Positions 52,916-61,614 of a stretch of DNA of 64,000 nt are shown here, piece by piece (position 1 is the stretch's first letter; each line of letters starts with the position of its first letter). This DNA comes from Ruegeria atlantica (lineage in GTDB: Bacteria > Pseudomonadota > Alphaproteobacteria > Rhodobacterales > Rhodobacteraceae): contig NZ_WQFE01000013.1 in assembly GCF_013033965.1 (NCBI RefSeq), forward strand, positions 62,001 to 126,000, read 5' to 3'. The notes beneath the pieces are model-generated. The model was not told the DNA's origin. It worked only from the letters and a program-made list of their open reading frames with translations, and ran no database searches. Both the position numbers and the translations under genes were made by a program.

Positions 52916-55900
52916 TTATGCAATCAGGTTCTGGTCGATCACCTCGAACGCAAATTCGTCGACTGTAAACATGGTGTCATCCACCGCCGACAGCTCGACA
53001 GCATCAAACGTCGTGCGCCCCAGCGATCCAGAGAAATCACCATCGTCAGCATCCGCCACCAAGGTACCAACCAAAACACCGTCATCGTAGAAGGCAACCT
53101 CGACTTCACCGCTGCCGTGGCTGTCGCCAAAGCTAAAGATGAACTCCACCGCTTCCAGATCCGTGTCCTCCAGCGCAATTCTGAGGCTTTCGTCACCGTC
53201 GACCGATGCGGCATCGCGGCCAAACAACGAGTCGTCGAATGAGAACACGCCAATCGCACCATGCTTGATCGCAACCAATTCGAAATTGGTTGGATCAACC
53301 GCATCCACTTTGATACCCACATCCGAAAACGTCAGGCTGCTGCGCACCGGACCAAGCCGGTCGACATCCACAACTTCGCCATCGATGCTTTCAAAGGCCT
53401 TGGTTGTGAACCAGCGACCTGCTTCGAACTCCACCGCCAAACTCTGGGTCTGTGGTATGAACAGGCTTGTCACCATGGGATCGTGATCCGAAGCACGCGC
53501 GCTGGTTGCGGCGAACTCCGAGTTTACGTGGACGATATCAACCTGAGCCCCGGAATGCAGATCCTCGGACACCAGAATATGATCCAACGACTGGCTGTTG
53601 CCCTGAAATTCAAAGCTATAGCGCTCGTCCTCGGGGATATCGTTTGTCAGGTTGACGAGGTTGGTATTGGTCTCAAGGTCGGCCACAGGTGAGACAAACT
53701 CGAATTCATTGAAGTCACCCAGCACAACCGCGTTGGCGCCATCGCCGAGACCATTGATGAAATCCTGAACGGCCTGGCTCTGGGCCTGGCGCTCATCCAG
53801 GCTGCCGTTCACGTCAACGTCTTCCTGTCGGGCGGCAAAGTCCTGTTCGGTCCCCAGAATGGGCGCAGAACCACCTTTGGATGAAAAGTGATTGTTGACC
53901 ACGGTGACGGTTTCGCCGTTGAAAACAAAGTCAGCAACCAGCGGCAGGCGCGCACCTTCAAAGGCTTCGCCTTCACCCTGCCCTCCTATGGTCTGCACGG
54001 ACCCTTCCACCAGCGAGACACGTTCAGGGTTGTACAGAAATGCCGTGCGGATATTGCCACCGGGTTGCCCGCCGGATGTGCCGTCCCCAATAAAGGTGTT
54101 GTCTATAACCTCATAAGCCGGACCACCGGCTGCCAGGATCGCCGCGGCCAGTTCCGCCAGGGTTTCCGACGCCGAGACGGTTCCGTCATTGTCCGAACCC
54201 GAGTTATCCTGCACCTCTTGCAGACCAATGATGTCAGGGCTGTTGAGGTTGTTGGTTATCTGCTCGGCAATGGCTGCAAACCGGCCGTCGGCAACGTCCT
54301 GATCGCCGTCGTTGTCGTTCGGGTCAAGATTGAGCACATTGTATGTGGCAATCGTCAACTCGTTGGCGGACCCTTCAAGAGTGGTGGTTTCCTGCTCCAA
54401 CCCGGCTGACCGGATATTAGGTGTAAAGTCCTCGGTTGGTAGGATTTCGAAGTTTCCGAAACTATAGCTAACCACACCGGTGACGTCGCCAAGGTGATCA
54501 CCGACATTCACGGTCGGAAAGTCGAAATCGAAAATTCCGCTGTCTTCGTCGATCTGAATTTTTTCCGGGTTGAAGTCGTCTGGTGAGATATTGAGCGTTC
54601 CACGCTCTGAAAGACCCGTCGCGCCACTTCCCTGATCGGCCACCGCAAAGATTTCGCCGAACCGGCTGGTTCCGCTGACGGCCTGCAGATCGGTGGCGGT
54701 CACGCGCATCCCTTCCAGACTTTCGAAGAAATCGATGCCATCCTGGGTTGGATCGAACGAGGCAAACGCATCATCGTCGATGCTTTGATTGGGAACAGAA
54801 CGCTCACCCGGGTCATTGCCAATCAGAACCGCATCGGGCAGTTCATTACCCGATGACTGCACCTCTAGGTCAAAAACATTGGTCAGTTGTGTGGTCGGCA
54901 GATTGCGGCTGCCGGTGCCGCCGGGAAAGAACTCGGCAACGGTCCCGCCCACAGAAATGGCGTCACCTACCGAAACGGTCGGGCTTGATCCCGTGAACAC
55001 GAAAATCGCATCCGACGTCGCATCGTTGCCGTCGCCATCCGGGTCTTGCAGATAGAACCCGTTGGAATCCACCGCGGTGACGATACCGCTGGTTTTAACC
55101 ATATCGCCCAGAACGCTCGATGGTCCGGCGGGCAAGTTCGCGAAGAAATCGGCAGCTGTTTGGCCATCTGCCAGAACAAATTCAGACACATGGCCTGCGC
55201 CCTGGATTTCGTAGATCGAAACGATTTCAATGTCGCTGGCCGAGATGGACACCTCGACAACAGGGGCCAGAATACCGTCGAAGGCGGGATCGTCCGAGGT
55301 GACCGTGTGCTGAATGTCCACGACCTCGGCCCCTTCGGGCAGATCGTCGTCAACGGCGGTGACGGCGACTTGTTGAGGCTGGTCAAAATTGGTCGCGTCA
55401 AACACCAGTTCGGTTGGCACAACGTCAAGATCAGCTCCTGCGGCTATTGTGACCGTGACAGGCTGATCGGGCGCGACGGACAACGTGACTTCATATGTAT
55501 CCGCCATACCCCCTTCATCGGCTGCAAGATCCAGATCGTTGATAATGACCGATGGCGAGGGCGCAGCATCTGTGACTGTGAACCCCGCTGGTTCGACATC
55601 ATCAATCCTGGTATTGCTGGTTGTCCAGTTATCGGGATCGTTGATGGCTGCCTGTAGCTCGGCCTTTGTACCGGTAAGCGGGCCGTTATAAACGCCGTTG
55701 TCGATTTCGGTGAGGGCAATTGCGCTGGTTCCGACGGTTAGCCCTAGGGGCAGCGCAGACGTATTTGACGATGTTGCGTCGGGCTCATATCCGTCCCCAT
55801 TGAAATGAACAGATGCGACAAAGCTGGGCGTGTCGTCGTCACCTTGATAAGCGTGGATCTGATCGCCGCTAGCCGAGAAGTTTGGCCCGGTAAATGCGGG

Positions 55901-56116
55901 GTTTATCACCGTACCCGCAGCAATGTTTGCCGGGGCGGTCCAGACAAAGACCCCCTCGTTGCTGCGGAACCCGCCAGCTGCGAACCAACCGTTGTCAGTG
56001 AACTTGATCTCGGTTCCGGCTTCGATGTCGGTCAAAGCAACAAATGTGAACTCGTCGGGATTGTCGGAATTGAACCCTGTAAACGCAATATCACCCGCAG
56101 CCAAAGTAGTAACCAT
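52916..56116 (-). CDS. Large secreted endonuclease/phosphatase-like protein (ExeM/NucH type)
   Basis: A 1066-residue acidic protein (ATG at 56116 with GAGG). The N-terminal 190 residues resemble a lamin-tail/LTD-type domain (FTGFNSDNPDEFTFVAL, IKFTDNGWFAAGGF); about 190-295 a Calx-beta-like segment; about 300-580 an OB-fold region (VKTSGIVTAVDSNGFYLQDP); and about 587-890 an endonuclease/exonuclease/phosphatase domain with N593, E634 (LQEV), H743, D801/N803 (GDFNEF) and D877/H878 (SDHDP). No Sec or Tat signal is visible, so type I secretion is likely. It should cut extracellular DNA, as ExeM-like nucleases do, for phosphate supply or biofilm release. The last 175 residues are not recognised and may carry the export signal. 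Confidence 0.82.
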   Translation of the reverse strand: MVTTLAAGDIAFTGFNSDNPDEFTFVALTDIEAGTEIKFTDNGWFAAGGFRSNEGVFVWTAPANIAAGTVINPAFTGPNFSASGDQIHAYQGDDDTPSFVASVHFNGDGYEPDATSSNTSALPLGLTVGTSAIALTEIDNGVYNGPLTGTKAELQAAINDPDNWTTSNTRIDDVEPAGFTVTDAAPSPSVIINDLDLAADEGGMADTYEVTLSVAPDQPVTVTIAAGADLDVVPTELVFDATNFDQPQQVAVTAVDDDLPEGAEVVDIQHTVTSDDPAFDGILAPVVEVSISASDIEIVSIYEIQGAGHVSEFVLADGQTAADFFANLPAGPSSVLGDMVKTSGIVTAVDSNGFYLQDPDGDGNDATSDAIFVFTGSSPTVSVGDAISVGGTVAEFFPGGTGSRNLPTTQLTNVFDLEVQSSGNELPDAVLIGNDPGERSVPNQSIDDDAFASFDPTQDGIDFFESLEGMRVTATDLQAVSGTSRFGEIFAVADQGSGATGLSERGTLNISPDDFNPEKIQIDEDSGIFDFDFPTVNVGDHLGDVTGVVSYSFGNFEILPTEDFTPNIRSAGLEQETTTLEGSANELTIATYNVLNLDPNDNDGDQDVADGRFAAIAEQITNNLNSPDIIGLQEVQDNSGSDNDGTVSASETLAELAAAILAAGGPAYEVIDNTFIGDGTSGGQPGGNIRTAFLYNPERVSLVEGSVQTIGGQGEGEAFEGARLPLVADFVFNGETVTVVNNHFSSKGGSAPILGTEQDFAARQEDVDVNGSLDERQAQSQAVQDFINGLGDGANAVVLGDFNEFEFVSPVADLETNTNLVNLTNDIPEDERYSFEFQGNSQSLDHILVSEDLHSGAQVDIVHVNSEFAATSARASDHDPMVTSLFIPQTQSLAVEFEAGRWFTTKAFESIDGEVVDVDRLGPVRSSLTFSDVGIKVDAVDPTNFELVAIKHGAIGVFSFDDSLFGRDAASVDGDESLRIALEDTDLEAVEFIFSFGDSHGSGEVEVAFYDDGVLVGTLVADADDGDFSGSLGRTTFDAVELSAVDDTMFTVDEFAFEVIDQNLIA

Positions 56117-56392
56117 GTGAACCTCGCTTTTAGATTTGATGGATGAAAGGCGTGTCGATATGCGACTCGCCCCAGCACAACCCAAGGTAGCTCAACCCGA
56201 CGGCGTTAGTTAATTGGTTGTGCTCGACAGGCCGAATACGGCGGAGCTTTGCCGTTTGAAAACACACAACGTTTTTTTGATCCGAGTGCGACTGTCCAGC
56301 TGTCTGACACCTGAGGCCGTTGTTCTTGTATCGTCTCAGGATGCATTGATTATCGCGGCGCTGAGCGTTTAACCGCAGATAAAGCAGTAAAG

Positions 56393-56521
56393 TTGTCTGA
56401 TCTTTTCTGGTTGAGCGATGAAAAATTGACCCGCCTTGAACCCTTCTTCCCTAAATCCCACGCCGGCCCCCGCGTTAATGATTGGTGTGTCCTGAGCGGG
56501 ACCAATCATCAGTCGAAATAA
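56393..56521 (+). pseudogene. IS5-family transposase N-terminal remnant
   Basis: From a TTG at 56393 the plus strand encodes 42 codons that start LSDLFWLSDEKLTRL and continue with FFPKSHAGPRVND and VLSG. This is the start of IS5-group transposases (such as MSDLFWLSDEQMARL... and VDDRRVLSG). After VLSG the match breaks and a TAA ends the frame at 56519-56521, so the DDE core is missing. No terminal inverted repeats were found. It lies in the 466-base gap 56186-56651; the rest of the gap holds nothing I recognise. Confidence 0.7.
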
Positions 56522-56651
56522 GTTGATGTGGCGAGATCGATGGTGGGCATTTTAAGTGAAACTCACGCCGTTTCAGCAGGTCTCGGATCCGGCGGGCTAA
56601 CGCGCAAACGCTCAGTAGTGTGTTCAGGTGGAAAAAACTGCGCGACAGAAC

Positions 56652-58340
56652 TCATTCATCCTTAAATGTGAATATACGCACCGTCACCTTGCGATGTTCG
56701 GCAGACTCCTCGTCGTCAGGACCATCCGCATCGAGTTCGCCGTGTGATTTGCCGGTGAAGACCGCTCCGGACCCGATATGATCGTTCAGAAAACTAACCA
56801 CCGTGTCCCTGCGGTCGCGGGCGAGTTTCTGGTTATCAGAAACCGAGCCTTTGGTTGACGCAAATCCATCGACAACAATTGGAACCCGCCCCGCTCGCAC
56901 CAGCTCGATATCGCCCTTTGGTATGCCGTCGACAAATGTCTTAAGCGCACGCGCCTGATCGTCTGACAGGGTCGATTGCTTTGGCTTTTCAAAGAGAATG
57001 GTGTGATTGCGCGTGGACCGGACCTTGCCGGGCAATTTCTTGACCGACACCTGCTTCAGCGACACTATGCGCACGGCCTTTATTTTCTTGCTGCTGAATG
57101 TCGGGCTGTCGAATTCGGAAACCATCTGCTCGATATGTACCGAGCCGTCGGCCCACAGGTCGATCATGCCGTTAAAGTCGTAATCCCCCGTGCCTTTCGG
57201 ATCCCAGTTGCCCGTGAAGTCATATCTGATCTTGCACATGGCTTCTTTTGGAAGACTGAGCGCCGTGGCCGTGAAATTCACGCTGAACGAAGACGCAATC
57301 AGGTCGTCAGACTCGGAAGCGACAAAGCTGATCTTTGCGTGGCGTATATCGTGGCCGTCGATTTCGGTTCGGATACGGATCTTGAACTTCGGATCGGAAA
57401 ATCCGACACGTGGGTGATAGGCATCAAAGGTGAAATCGGTGACGACCTCAAGGAATCTGCTGTCCGGCTGTGTATTGGGGTGGATGTATCGCGACGGGGT
57501 GGCGGAAACCGAGACATCTCCCTTGGTGAATTCGGCCTTGAATTCCTGGAAGACCGCAAGCCCAAGACTTATGGCAGAAATGGCATCGGTGCTGCGAGAA
57601 ACGCCTTCTTGAACAGCCACGTCGGGAACGACCGCTGGTAGTGAGATCGGTGTGATGTCTGGCAGAACCTCTTTTTCCGTTTCCTTGCCGCTCATTTCGG
57701 CGACGTCCGCGACCACGTCAACCGGATCGACATCGACAACCTCACCCTCGATCACGTCGTCCGGTTTGGGCGGCGGTGCGGGTTTGTAATACTTGTCGAT
57801 CATGGACAGAAAGTCATCGATGGCCGCGTCGCGCATTGTGTCCTCGCTGGCCGGACGCCGCGGTTCGATGATGTGGTCGACATCGTCCGTAAGATCGGCA
57901 TCATCTGGCATCGTACCGACGTCCTGAACCGAGAAGCTGCCTGCTTCGACAAGCGGGATTTCGTCATCTGCGGGCGGCGCTGTTTCTGGAGCGGCTGGTA
58001 CGGCGGGGGCTTCTGCTTCAGGGGCCTCTGCCGATGGCTCTTCCCGCTGAGGCGGTTCCGGCGGAACCTCTTTCAACGGTTCGGGGACTGGCAGATCGCT
58101 GTCCCAGCTTTTGATCACGCGTTCCTTCAGAAAGACGCGGGCTACCGGAGCGGGCGCGCTTTGCTCTGCGACCGGAGCAGCGTTTTCCGCCTGAAGTTCG
58201 GGCGTATTCAAAGCAGGACGCCGGGTCCCATAACGCCCCATGAGGCGGTTGGATTTCTCTCTCTTGTAAAGCGAGTCGAAGGCTTCCAACGGGTCCGGCC
58301 CATGAGGTCTGCCAAACAATCCGTTTGTGTAACGTGTCAT
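56652..58340 (-). CDS. Protein with C-terminal OmpA-like domain, no export signal
   Basis: A 562-residue protein. Its N-terminal quarter is basic then Pro/Glu/Ala-rich (about 45-140), the centre (about 260-440) is a beta-rich domain, and the last 100 residues form an OmpA-like fold (VPIVVDGFASTKGSVSDNQKLARDRRDTVVSFL, with the Asp/Arg pattern that binds peptidoglycan). No signal peptide or membrane helix precedes it, which is odd for an OmpA-like domain. It is the last gene of a seven-gene minus-strand operon, 16 bases after 58357-59061. It may be a structural part of a particle that reaches the wall from inside, or the domain may bind something else. Confidence 0.7.
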   Translation of the reverse strand: MTRYTNGLFGRPHGPDPLEAFDSLYKREKSNRLMGRYGTRRPALNTPELQAENAAPVAEQSAPAPVARVFLKERVIKSWDSDLPVPEPLKEVPPEPPQREEPSAEAPEAEAPAVPAAPETAPPADDEIPLVEAGSFSVQDVGTMPDDADLTDDVDHIIEPRRPASEDTMRDAAIDDFLSMIDKYYKPAPPPKPDDVIEGEVVDVDPVDVVADVAEMSGKETEKEVLPDITPISLPAVVPDVAVQEGVSRSTDAISAISLGLAVFQEFKAEFTKGDVSVSATPSRYIHPNTQPDSRFLEVVTDFTFDAYHPRVGFSDPKFKIRIRTEIDGHDIRHAKISFVASESDDLIASSFSVNFTATALSLPKEAMCKIRYDFTGNWDPKGTGDYDFNGMIDLWADGSVHIEQMVSEFDSPTFSSKKIKAVRIVSLKQVSVKKLPGKVRSTRNHTILFEKPKQSTLSDDQARALKTFVDGIPKGDIELVRAGRVPIVVDGFASTKGSVSDNQKLARDRRDTVVSFLNDHIGSGAVFTGKSHGELDADGPDDEESAEHRKVTVRIFTFKDE

Positions 58341-58356
58341 CTCAGGTCCCTCCCAT

Positions 58357-59061
58357 TCAGGTCAGTTTCAGCCGCAGCCGCTCGTGCCCGAGCGTCCTGA
58401 ATTCCAACTCGCGCGCGCCGTCGGGCACATTTTCCACGGTCATCATGCGTGCGCTGGACTTTGCCCGGGTCAAACGCCCGTCCAGCCTGACGCTTTCCAG
58501 ATCGACTTCGTCCAGATCGGCCCCAAACACCGCAAGGCTGACGCCCAGGCCCTTGCGAAACCGGACCACACGTTCGGGCCGTGGACGGCGGCGCGGTGCG
58601 CTTGCCTGTTCCATCCGGCGCGCAAGATCCACAAAATCCACTCCATCCACCCGAACGCCTCTGCGGGCCAGCCGGTTCAAGTCTTCTTTCGAGTCCACGC
58701 CATACCGTTTCAGCCGCTTCGCCTCGTCCGGTTTGATGGCGGCCTTCTCCACGTCTTCGATAGGGGTTTTTGGAGCAAGCGCCTCGTCGGTGGTGGTCTC
58801 GGCCACAATCTTGTCGGTAATCGACCCCAGTTTGAGATCCATCTTCGAAGCACCCTCTTCCCCCGGTTTGGCGGTGCGAAATCGGACGCGATCCCCGTCG
58901 TATTCGGCAAATACATTGAGCGACAGACCCATATCCTCGACCGTATAAAGCCGCTTGCGCTGCATCGCCTTCACCCGCGCAACCTGATGCACCCTCTCCA
59001 GTTCGTCGGCGAGGCTTTCGACGAATTCCCGAAGGTCCCAGGATGAGCGGTCGCCATTCAA
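58357..59061 (-). CDS. Unrecognised protein of the right-end operon, 234 aa
   Basis: A hydrophilic 234-residue protein with an N-terminal helical part (LREFVESLADELERVHQVARVKAMQRK), a middle section (YTVEDMGLSLNVFAEYDGDRVRFRTAKPGE) and an Arg-rich basic stretch (APRRRPRPERVVRFRKGLG). The start is a TTG at 59061, supported by GGAGGA 9 bases upstream and by its TTGA overlap with the stop of the upstream gene. No membrane helix, signal or known motif is seen. The helix KRLKRYGVDSKEDLNRLARRGVRVDGVDFVDL may be a small helix-hairpin-type fold. Function unknown. Confidence 0.6.
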   Translation of the reverse strand: MNGDRSSWDLREFVESLADELERVHQVARVKAMQRKRLYTVEDMGLSLNVFAEYDGDRVRFRTAKPGEEGASKMDLKLGSITDKIVAETTTDEALAPKTPIEDVEKAAIKPDEAKRLKRYGVDSKEDLNRLARRGVRVDGVDFVDLARRMEQASAPRRRPRPERVVRFRKGLGVSLAVFGADLDEVDLESVRLDGRLTRAKSSARMMTVENVPDGARELEFRTLGHERLRLKLT

Positions 59062-59321
59062 TCGCCGGGGTCCTCCTTCTGTGAGGGCGCATCCGAATAG
59101 CGGATATTGACCCTGAACTGGTGAAGCACTGGCATGAAGCTGGTGCGATAATGCTGATCCGTTGGTGCGCTGTTCAATTGCAGCACCCCGTTGTCGCGCC
59201 GCGCCGAAAGCTCCATCGGCAAGCGCAACCGTACTTCTTCCAGGCTGAGCCCAGGCGCGCCGGGGTCCGCATCCTCCAGCATGGCCGCAAGCGTGTCCGA
59301 CAGGCGCGGCAGCTTAGTCAT
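59058..59321 (-). CDS. Small unrecognised protein of the right-end operon, 87 aa
   Basis: An 87-residue acidic protein whose ATG at 59321 lies 8 bases inside the upstream gene, and whose stop shares bases with the TTG start of the next (TTGA). A longer frame to 59765 is inside the 766-residue gene and is rejected. Sequence: LSDTLAAMLEDADPG then VRLRLPMELSARRDNGVLQL and SFMPVLHQFRVNIRYSD. Nothing known is recognised. Tight coupling on both sides suggests a stoichiometric partner of its neighbours. Confidence 0.6.
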   Translation of the reverse strand: MTKLPRLSDTLAAMLEDADPGAPGLSLEEVRLRLPMELSARRDNGVLQLNSAPTDQHYRTSFMPVLHQFRVNIRYSDAPSQKEDPGD

Positions 59322-61614
59322 TGATCCTGATCCCGGCTGGAATCGGCACATCGATCTTTCGGACTGTCCGACGCGCCGGGTTGCCGTTTTCATCGACATC
59401 ATCGAAAGAAACAAGATAGGCCGGTGCCGCCTGCAATACTGTCTCCACCACCAGCGGCTGTTTGCCCGCCGGCAAGCGTTCAACCGCTTCGGCACCAAGC
59501 CGCATCCGCAAAGCCGGGTCCATGGACATAGCCGCATCGATTGCGGCCATGACATCCGCCGTGACCGTGTCGGGCGATAGGCGACGCGCAAGATCGGCAA
59601 ACCCCGATGGCGTGACCTCAAGAGCGCCTGACAAGTGATCCCCTGCGCCGCCCGGTGTTCCGGTGAGTGGTGTATGACGGGCCAGACCAGCAACCGCGCC
59701 GGGCGCCACGAAGCGCATACCATAGCTAACATGGGTGGCGGTGGTGCGCGCATCCGACGGCACATTTCTTTTCAACGCCGGTATGTCAGCAAGTACATCG
59801 GACATCCGTGCAGGGGCCGCCCCGATCAGGAACAGTCGGTGTGGCGCGCTTGTATGGGCGCACAGGCGGATTTCATTGCCAATAAAGCTGGCCTCAGTAC
59901 CTTTTCCGTTCTTCTGCACCAGCCTCACAGACACACAGATCTTTCCTGAATGCCGGGCCGCGGCGGTCAGAACTTCTGGCTCGATTTCAATTGTCGAGGA
60001 CGCGCTGGCCCCTGCCTCCAAGGGTGCAAGTCTGAAGACACATCGTTTCAGGCCGGTTTTCGGAGTGCCGTCGCAGGATACGCGAATGTCCAGAAACGGG
60101 CTGCTCAGCCGCTCGGGGCCTGCCGTGACCGAAACAGGTATTTTCGCCGGGCGATCCGCTGCAAACATCCAGCTCGATTTGCCGTCACCCAAGTCTGTCT
60201 TGGTTTGCTTGGGCAATGCCAGCTTAATGCGCCGGTCCGCCTTGATCATCTTGCGGCCCGGAACAAACAGCTGACCAACGGCCCCTTCCGCGTCGCTCAG
60301 CGACAGCACCCGTTCCCATGGCAGGGTCGACACGAATTGATCGTGATTGATCTGCGGTATCCAGGCTTTGCCGTCGAACATTTTTTCAATGGGCAACCGC
60401 TCGACCACGGATTTGACCAGTTCGTGCCCTGGGCCGCCCAGCAATTGATTGATACCACCGGCGTTTCCGGCAACACCCTGTATCAGGCCGGTAATATGCT
60501 CGGGTTTAATGTTTTTGAGCAAACCGGTGATCATTGAGGGGTCGATTTTACCGCCCGCCCCGCCCAGCAAACCGGCCAGCGCAGAAGCGTCCATGCCTTG
60601 CGCCAGCAACGGCGCACCATCCGGGGCGGCAGGCGTTGGAACGTGTTCTGCTGGCGCAGCCGCCGGGCCGGGTGCTGGAGCGGCCACCGGAACCGGTTGT
60701 AAAATAACCTGCGGCTGGGGCTGCTGCTTGGGCACAAGCCCTTTTACGATTTGACCTGTGACCCCTGGCGCCGCGTCCGAAATCATCTTGGCAAAGACAG
60801 GCGCCAGCTGAGGTATCAGATCCATAATGACCTTCACGATCGAATCCAGCGCCAGTTCCGAGCTGTAAGTTCCGTCCGCCGCCAACCCATAACTGACATC
60901 AATGCCGCCGGTTCGACCCAATTGCCGCGCCGAAGCGGTGCTGGCGATGCTTTTGCCGCCGGTCAGCCCGCCCAGAAGATTGCCCAGCATTGGCGCAAGC
61001 ATCGGAATGAGCGTCGGCAAAAGGCTTTTGACCATTGGCAACAGGGCCGCAAGAAACGGGATTGCCTGAGCGCGCGCCGTCGATCCCGGCTGTGCCATGG
61101 CCGCCGCTGCGCGGTTGATCGACGCTTCTAGCGCGCCCGCACCTCCGATTGGGGTGCCGCCACCCTTGATCCGACCGTTCAGCTCGGCCGCCAGTGACGC
61201 GCCCGAACGTCCCTGCGCCTGATCCAAACAATGAGACAGAACGCGAGTCAGGGTCCGTGTGGACGGTGCCCCCGGAATCCGGGGATCGCGTTTGCAAACC
61301 TCGTGCATTCGGGCAACCATCAACGCCATGCCACTGGCCAGTTCGGGTTGAGGCTTTCGTATGCGCCGCATGACCCGCTGTCTTCCGGTGCGCGTGCTTA
61401 AAGCGCCCGCCCTGCTGGCTGACGTCGGGCCAAGATCCGCGAGCATCGCCTCAAAATCGCCCCCATATCGTGACATCTCGCCCTCCAATCTGCTGTCCAC
61501 GCTGACGTCCACGCCCCAGCGCCGTTCAAGCCCGCTTTCGATATCGGCATCCGGGTCAAAGCGGGACGATGACCCTCGCTTCAGCCGAAGCGCGATATGC
61601 GGGCGATGCGTCAT
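59314..61614 (-). CDS. Unrecognised 766-residue protein with Leu/Pro-rich hydrophobic segment
   Basis: N-terminal 180 residues are basic and helical; residues about 184-219 form a long hydrophobic stretch of repeated LLP/LIP units (AALLPMVKSLLPTLIPML and on to GGLTGG); about 258-275 is a second hydrophobic segment; 296-335 is a Pro/Ala/Gln linker; the C-terminal 400 residues look beta-rich with three cysteines (VSCDG, KRCVF, ICVSV). There is no N-terminal signal. Its ATG overlaps the stop of the cysteine-peptidase-like gene (ATGA). The hydrophobic, Gly-spaced stretch could insert in or lie on a membrane. No family recognised. Confidence 0.6.
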   Translation of the reverse strand: MTHRPHIALRLKRGSSSRFDPDADIESGLERRWGVDVSVDSRLEGEMSRYGGDFEAMLADLGPTSASRAGALSTRTGRQRVMRRIRKPQPELASGMALMVARMHEVCKRDPRIPGAPSTRTLTRVLSHCLDQAQGRSGASLAAELNGRIKGGGTPIGGAGALEASINRAAAAMAQPGSTARAQAIPFLAALLPMVKSLLPTLIPMLAPMLGNLLGGLTGGKSIASTASARQLGRTGGIDVSYGLAADGTYSSELALDSIVKVIMDLIPQLAPVFAKMISDAAPGVTGQIVKGLVPKQQPQPQVILQPVPVAAPAPGPAAAPAEHVPTPAAPDGAPLLAQGMDASALAGLLGGAGGKIDPSMITGLLKNIKPEHITGLIQGVAGNAGGINQLLGGPGHELVKSVVERLPIEKMFDGKAWIPQINHDQFVSTLPWERVLSLSDAEGAVGQLFVPGRKMIKADRRIKLALPKQTKTDLGDGKSSWMFAADRPAKIPVSVTAGPERLSSPFLDIRVSCDGTPKTGLKRCVFRLAPLEAGASASSTIEIEPEVLTAAARHSGKICVSVRLVQKNGKGTEASFIGNEIRLCAHTSAPHRLFLIGAAPARMSDVLADIPALKRNVPSDARTTATHVSYGMRFVAPGAVAGLARHTPLTGTPGGAGDHLSGALEVTPSGFADLARRLSPDTVTADVMAAIDAAMSMDPALRMRLGAEAVERLPAGKQPLVVETVLQAAPAYLVSFDDVDENGNPARRTVRKIDVPIPAGIRIND

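Noticed and set aside
59322..59765. Longer start for the 87-residue gene at 59058-59321
   Set aside because: The extension lies inside the 766-residue gene, lacks a ribosome site and reads as Arg/Pro-rich shadow sequence.
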